NCBI GenBank assembly: GCA_003223025.1
Contig: QHXR01000015.1
Span: 32,440 to 86,320, forward strand
Direction of reading: 5' to 3'
From: Acidobacteriota bacterium
Lineage (GTDB): Bacteria; Acidobacteriota; Blastocatellia; Pyrinomonadales; Pyrinomonadaceae
DNA length: 53,881 bases
Both the position numbers and the translations under genes were made by a program. Under the pieces are notes generated by a model. It was not told where the DNA came from. It saw nothing but the letters and a program-made list of their open reading frames with translations, and made no database searches. Below are positions 49,630-53,881 of this stretch, one piece after another (position 1 is the first letter of the stretch; the number at the start of each line of letters is the position of its first letter).

Positions 49630-51570
49630 AGTTCTAAAGCAAAACAGGTCCTTTTGTGGTTGGTGATAATCTCCGGAGCGCTGTCGTTCGTCTGGTTTTT
49701 ACAGACCCGACAAACGAAACCCGCTCAGGACCTGAGTATCGATATGGCGGTCACGCGCATCGCCAACAAAGAGTTTAAGGAAGCGGTCTTTAAAGATTCT
49801 TCCGTCGAGTTCACCGATCAGTCGGGCGGTAAATTCGTGGCCACGATCGGAAATCAACCGACGCGTGAACTGCTCCAAAAGAAGCTTGATGAGTTCAACA
49901 CGGCGAATCCGGCGAGTCCGGTCAAGTGGAGCGAGGAAGCTGCCTCAAGCGGTCTCGGCTGGCTTCTTCTGGTCCAGGCTCTGCCATTTCTTCTCTTGAT
50001 CGGATTTCTCGCGTTCACTCTTCGCCAGATGCAGGCCGGCGGCAACAAGGCATTGAGCTTTGGGAAGTCGAAGGCAAAGCTTCTCAACAATCAGCAGAAG
50101 CGAGTGACGTTCAAGGACGTCGCTGGCGTCGACGAACCGAAAGAAGAGCTGCAGGAGATAATCGAATTTCTAAAAGATCCGCAGAAGTTTCAGAAGCTCG
50201 GCGGTAAGATCCCGAAGGGCGTTTTGATGATGGGACCTCCGGGAACGGGTAAGACCCTTCTCGCGAAAGCAGTCGCCGGTGAAGCTAACGTTCCGTTCTT
50301 TTCGATCTCCGGTTCAGACTTTGTCGAAATGTTCGTCGGCGTCGGTGCGAGCCGCGTCCGCGATCTTTTCGAACAGGGCAAAAAGAACGCACCGTGCATC
50401 ATCTTCATCGATGAGATCGACGCGGTCGGTCGTCATCGCGGAGCGGGTCTCGGCGGCGGTCACGACGAACGCGAGCAGACGTTGAATCAACTTTTAGTCG
50501 AGATGGACGGATTTGAATCGAACGACGGCGTGATCCTGATGGCTTCGACCAACAGGCCCGATGTTCTCGATCCGGCGCTTCTTCGTCCGGGACGTTTTGA
50601 TCGTCAGGTCGTTGTATCGTATCCCGATGTCCGGGGACGCGAAGGCATTTTGAAGGTTCACACGCGGAAGATCCCTCTCGATGAAGGCGTTGATGTAAAC
50701 GTCATCGCACGCGGAACTCCGGGATTCACCGGTGCCGATCTTGCGAATCTCGTGAACGAGGCAGCGTTGATCGCCGCACGTTTGAACAAGAAGGTTGTGA
50801 CATTGAACGATCTCGAATTTGCAAAGGACAAGGTCCTTATGGGACCCGAGCGACGCAGCATGGTGATCTCCGACAAGGAGAAACGGCTGACGGCGATCCA
50901 CGAAGCGGGTCACGCACTCGTCGGAATGAATATTCCGGAGAGCGATCCGGTGCACAAGGTCACGATCGTTCCACGCGGACGTGCTTTAGGCGTCACGTTC
51001 TTCCTTCCCGAGGCCGATGTGCTGGGCCGGACGAAGGAAGAGCTCGAGGCCATGATCGCGAACTCGATGGGCGGACGTATCGCTGAAGAATTATTCATCG
51101 GACGCGTCACGACCGGTGCGTCAAACGATATCGAAAAAGCGACCGAGCTTGCTCGTGCAATGGTTTGCCAGTACGGGATGTCGGCGCTCGGACCGCTGGC
51201 GTTTGGTAAGAAGGAAGAGCAGATATTCCTCGGCCGTGAGATCGCACAGCATCGCGATTTTTCGGAGGACACGGCGATCAAGATCGATATCGAGGTGAAG
51301 CGGATCGTCTCCGAGCAATATGAACGGGCGACGAAGATCCTGCAGGAAAATCGGGAATCGATGGAACGTTTAGTCGATGCGCTTCTTGAGCATGAATCGC
51401 TCGACAGTGCTCAGATGCGTCGCGTGATCGCCGGTCTGCCGATCGATGGTTCGGATCCCGAGCCCGTCGCAACCGATGATGACGGAACGCCTGAAACGGA
51501 AGAAAAGAAGAGCCGGTTCAAGAAGCCGATTCTGCCGCCGATAACACCGAACAATCCGGCGACGGCGTAG
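49627..51570 (+). CDS. ftsH: ATP-dependent zinc metalloprotease FtsH
   Basis: FtsH is a membrane-anchored hexameric protease for misfolded membrane proteins and regulators. The 647-residue protein has an N-terminal membrane helix (about 8-26; [18 protein letters not shown]), a periplasmic domain and a second helix (about 110-130). The AAA+ module carries Walker A GPPGTGKT (about 203), Walker [13 protein letters not shown] and [12 protein letters not shown]. The M41 peptidase has HEAGH at 425-429 and a late zinc Asp region ([15 protein letters not shown]). The C-terminal tail is acidic to basic and disordered. The start is TTG. A terminator follows. Confidence 0.97.
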   Translation: MSSKAKQVLLWLVIISGALSFVWFLQTRQTKPAQDLSIDMAVTRIANKEFKEAVFKDSSVEFTDQSGGKFVATIGNQPTRELLQKKLDEFNTANPASPVKWSEEAASSGLGWLLLVQALPFLLLIGFLAFTLRQMQAGGNKALSFGKSKAKLLNNQQKRVTFKDVAGVDEPKEELQEIIEFLKDPQKFQKLGGKIPKGVLMMGPPGTGKTLLAKAVAGEANVPFFSISGSDFVEMFVGVGASRVRDLFEQGKKNAPCIIFIDEIDAVGRHRGAGLGGGHDEREQTLNQLLVEMDGFESNDGVILMASTNRPDVLDPALLRPGRFDRQVVVSYPDVRGREGILKVHTRKIPLDEGVDVNVIARGTPGFTGADLANLVNEAALIAARLNKKVVTLNDLEFAKDKVLMGPERRSMVISDKEKRLTAIHEAGHALVGMNIPESDPVHKVTIVPRGRALGVTFFLPEADVLGRTKEELEAMIANSMGGRIAEELFIGRVTTGASNDIEKATELARAMVCQYGMSALGPLAFGKKEEQIFLGREIAQHRDFSEDTAIKIDIEVKRIVSEQYERATKILQENRESMERLVDALLEHESLDSAQMRRVIAGLPIDGSDPEPVATDDDGTPETEEKKSRFKKPILPPITPNNPATA

Positions 51571-51602
51571 GCTCCTGCGGAAAGGCGAAGTAAAAAGTAA
51601 AT

Positions 51603-51650
51603 GGTGAGAGCGGATCTAAAGTTTGCTCTCGCCTTTTTCTTTTTCGTTTC
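51603..51650 (+). terminator. Intrinsic terminator after ftsH
   Basis: GGTGAGAGC (51603-51611) pairs with GCTCTCGCC (51625-51633), one G-U pair, followed by TTTTTCTTTTTC. Flanking (A)AGTAAAAAGTAAAT and its inverse ATTTACTTTTCACTTTTTAC extend the pairing. folP therefore probably needs read-through or its own promoter. Confidence 0.82.
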
Positions 51651-51701
51651 GATTTCGGGTACCGATTTACTTTTCACTTTTTACTTCTTACTTTTATAGC
51701 G

Positions 51702-52550
51702 ATGCGGATTTGGAAAACATCAAGGCGGGATCTCGATTACAGCGATCGCGCGCTCGTGATGGCGATCTTGAATGTGACGCCGGATAGTTTCTCGGACGGC
51801 GGTGCGATCCCAAGCCTGGACGACGCTTTGCGAAGGGCGGAAAAGTTTGTCGCCGAAGGAGCGGATATCCTCGATGTCGGTGGCGAATCGACGCGACCCG
51901 GAAGCGTTCGTGTTTCGATCGAAGAAGAGGTCGAGCGCGTCGTCCCGGTGATCGAAGCGATGGCGAAACGATTCGATATTCCGATCTCGGTCGACACGAC
52001 CAAATCCGAAGTCGCCGCACGAGCGATCGATGCCGGCGCCGAGATCGTGAATGACATTTCCGGTTTGCGATTCGATGAGGCGGTCGCCGACGTCGCGGCA
52101 AGCTCGAAGGCAGGTCTGATACTGATGCATTCTCGTGGCGAGTTTGAGACCATGCATTCCCAGGAGCCGGTCGCAAATATTCTGGAAGAGGTCGCGCGCG
52201 ATTTTCGGCGCGCGATATCCATCGCCCGCGACCATGGTGTCGTGGCCGAGGCGATCGCACTCGATGTCGGAATCGGATTCGGTAAAGCCCAGGCGCAGAA
52301 CTTAGAATTGCTCGCCAAACTTGCTAAACTCACGGCAGAGTTTCCCGAACATCCGATGCTGGCCGGCACATCCCGAAAGTCTTTCATCGGGAAATTGCTG
52401 GGCGATGCTCCGGTCACGGAACGACTGGCCGGATCTCTCGCAACCGCCATGTTCGCGGTTTGGAACGGCGCAAACATTCTTCGCGTTCACGATGTGAAGG
52501 AAACCGTCGACTGTGTTCGAATGATCAACGCTATTCGAGATCAGATATGA
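51702..52550 (+). CDS. folP: Dihydropteroate synthase FolP
   Basis: FolP condenses p-aminobenzoate with dihydropterin pyrophosphate in folate synthesis; it is the sulfonamide target. The 282-residue protein shows VMAILNVTPDSFSDGG (about 19-34), ADILDVGGESTRPG (about 54-67), ISVDTTKSEVAARAI (about 94-108), IVNDISGLRFD (about 114-124), and the late GTSRKSFIG (about 223-231). The stop codon overlaps the start of the next gene by an ATGA, indicating translational coupling. Confidence 0.96.
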   Translation: MRIWKTSRRDLDYSDRALVMAILNVTPDSFSDGGAIPSLDDALRRAEKFVAEGADILDVGGESTRPGSVRVSIEEEVERVVPVIEAMAKRFDIPISVDTTKSEVAARAIDAGAEIVNDISGLRFDEAVADVAASSKAGLILMHSRGEFETMHSQEPVANILEEVARDFRRAISIARDHGVVAEAIALDVGIGFGKAQAQNLELLAKLAKLTAEFPEHPMLAGTSRKSFIGKLLGDAPVTERLAGSLATAMFAVWNGANILRVHDVKETVDCVRMINAIRDQI

Positions 52551-53098
52551 AGTTCTTACGACTCGCGTCCTTACTATTGACCCTTTTCTTAGTCGCAGGA
52601 TTTACCGAATGTTATAAGCCGGTGACGAGCTCAGGCTTGCCAAAGAATATTCGGAAGGTCGCGGTGCCGGCGTTTCAGACCGAGGCAAGAGGTGCGCGGT
52701 ATCGAGTCAGCTCACGGTTCACCGAAGCGGTTTCGAACGAGATCATTCGCCGCGGCAACGGACTGACGGTGCAAGGCTCGACGCAGGGCGCCGATGCGGT
52801 GATCGAAGGAACGATCCGCAGTTTCAGTTTCACCGGCGTATTGTTGGATCGCGAAGGCCGGGCTCGCGTCTATGAAGTGACGATCGTTGCGGCGATCACG
52901 ATCCGCGATCTGAAAGAGAACAAGATCCTTTACGACAATCAGAATTTTATATTCCGCGACTCGTTCGAGTTTTCGGAAGATCCGCGCTCATTCTTCAACG
53001 AAGAAGACCCGGCGGTCGAGCGCATCGCTCGGTCGTTCTCCGAATCCGCCGTCTCGGCTATCGTTAACGGGCTCGGAGTCAAAGAGGATAAGAAATAG
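52547..53098 (+). CDS. LptE-like LPS-assembly lipoprotein
   Basis: 183 residues resembling the LptE family, which plugs the outer-membrane LPS translocon LptD. It has an N-terminal signal (MKFLRLASLLLTLFLVAGF) with a candidate lipidated Cys at 22. The preceding residues (FTEC) are not a standard lipobox, since Glu stands at -1. The body (IRKVAVPAFQTEARGARYRV, FTEAVSNEIIRRGNGLTVQG, GADAVIEGTIRSFSFTGVLL) matches the LptE pattern. It overlaps folP by four bases, and holA follows, which is the usual lptE-holA neighbour. Confidence 0.82.
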   Translation: MKFLRLASLLLTLFLVAGFTECYKPVTSSGLPKNIRKVAVPAFQTEARGARYRVSSRFTEAVSNEIIRRGNGLTVQGSTQGADAVIEGTIRSFSFTGVLLDREGRARVYEVTIVAAITIRDLKENKILYDNQNFIFRDSFEFSEDPRSFFNEEDPAVERIARSFSESAVSAIVNGLGVKEDKK

Positions 53099-53100
53099 GA

Positions 53101-53881
53101 ATGGCTCTGACACGCGAGGATCTGCGAAATCAACTGAGGCGGCGGGAGATCGCTCCGGTTTATGTTCTGTTCGGGCCTGAGACTTACCTTCGCGATCTTG
53201 CTGCAAAAACGATCTGCGATCTCTCGTTTGCCGAGGGCGATGCTCGTGATTTTAACGAGACGGAATTCAGTCTGGCCATCGAATCGAATCTAACCTCCGC
53301 GCTCTCTGCTGCGGAACAGTTGCCGATGATGTCGTCGCGGAGTGTGATTCGCGTGACGGATGTACGTGTCTCTGCGACCGGAGCGAAAGATACGCTTCGC
53401 GAGGATGACGAGGCGATTATCGACGCATATTTGAAACGACCGAGCGAGACGAGCGTCGTTATTTTTGTCGCGGACGAATTCGATAAGCGGCGAAAGGTGA
53501 CGAAGCTGCTTTTTGAAAAAGCCGTTGCGGTCGAATTCTCCGAGTTAACGGACGTCGAGCTGATGAAGTGGGCTCGCGACAAAATAAAGGATGCCGGCTC
53601 GGAGATCGACGACCGTTCGCTTCGTCTGCTTGTCTCGCTCGTCGGTCCGGATGTTCGCCGGTTGACTATTGAGATCGCAAAACTTTCTACCGCAGCTTTG
53701 CCCGAGAAGGTGATCGGCAGCGAGCTTATCGAAATGCTCGTCGCAAATTCGCGCGAGATCTCGAATTTCGATCTCACGGACAGCCTGTTTGCGGGGCGGA
53801 AAAACGACGCTCTTCGAATCCTGAACAAGATCCTGAACGACGGCGCCGAGCCGGTGATGCTGCTCGGCCTCATCTCTTACA
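53101..53881 (+). CDS. holA: DNA polymerase III delta subunit HolA (partial at right edge)
   Basis: HolA opens the beta clamp during clamp loading. About 260 codons are seen, and the gene runs past the window. The N-terminus (LRRREIAPVYVLFGPETYLRDLAAKTI) has the family GPE(x)YL motif. AEQLPMMSSRSVIRVTDVRV, FVADEFDKRRKVTKLLFEKA, DVRRLTIEIAKLSTAA and a late DLTDSLFAGRKNDALRI also fit. It begins two bases after the LptE-like stop. Confidence 0.93.
   Translation, partial: MALTREDLRNQLRRREIAPVYVLFGPETYLRDLAAKTICDLSFAEGDARDFNETEFSLAIESNLTSALSAAEQLPMMSSRSVIRVTDVRVSATGAKDTLREDDEAIIDAYLKRPSETSVVIFVADEFDKRRKVTKLLFEKAVAVEFSELTDVELMKWARDKIKDAGSEIDDRSLRLLVSLVGPDVRRLTIEIAKLSTAALPEKVIGSELIEMLVANSREISNFDLTDSLFAGRKNDALRILNKILNDGAEPVMLLGLISY

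Overview
The window looks like a chromosomal segment of an Acidobacteriota bacterium, probably class Blastocatellia (Pyrinomonas-like). This is an inference from gene content. It holds a VWFA-related secreted protein of the acidobacterial type, two giant secreted proteins ending in FDGDGKTD-type FG-GAP repeats, a DUF1501 protein, a GH20/GH92 glycan-degrading pair, and an unusually dense set of palindromic and 7-8 bp tandem repeats. Lgt, LspA and an LptE-like protein point to a diderm envelope. No rRNA, tRNA, insertion sequence, prophage or CRISPR array was seen.

Layout. 1-11 kb: mscL, a bactofilin, ttcA, a DHFR-like reductase, an O-antigen ligase-like protein with an embedded PDZ-like segment, a methyltransferase-esterase pair, a TPR/TonB protein, the c-di-AMP pair cdaA-cdaR, and a VWFA protein. 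11-19 kb: two large beta-propeller/FG-GAP secreted proteins flanking an M50-CBS protease, with remnants of a duplicated gene junction. 19-27 kb: an MreB homologue, an FHA-GAF-adenylate cyclase, a cysteine desulfurase, a TPR sigma-54 activator and clpS. 27-35 kb: a putative Ile-rich leader peptide plus terminator ahead of ileS, then lspA, lgt, a secreted protein and rluD. 35-43 kb: GH20 hexosaminidase, GH92 mannosidase and DUF1501. 43-54 kb: a methyltransferase, argG, corA, argH, a secreted protein, tilS-ftsH-folP, an LptE-like lipoprotein and the start of holA.

How genes work together. cdaA-cdaR make and regulate c-di-AMP. lspA-lgt process lipoproteins. argG and argH catalyse the last two steps of arginine synthesis, although they are divergent and separated by corA. 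GH20 and GH92 could strip GlcNAc and mannose from glycans. tilS-ftsH-folP is a common housekeeping order.

Most notable. (1) A 19-codon reading frame with five Ile codons plus an intrinsic terminator lies between clpS and ileS, a candidate attenuator. (2) Palindromic repeats sit in frame inside conserved enzymes (IleS, an RluD-type synthase, GH92), resembling the behaviour of Rickettsia palindromic elements. A half copy of the RluD element appears to supply the tilS ribosome-binding site. (3) Several repeat families recur in the window, often directly after stop codons. (4) A 285-bp inverted pair after ttcA shows paired changes that preserve a stem. (5) A duplicated convergent gene junction flanks one FG-GAP gene.
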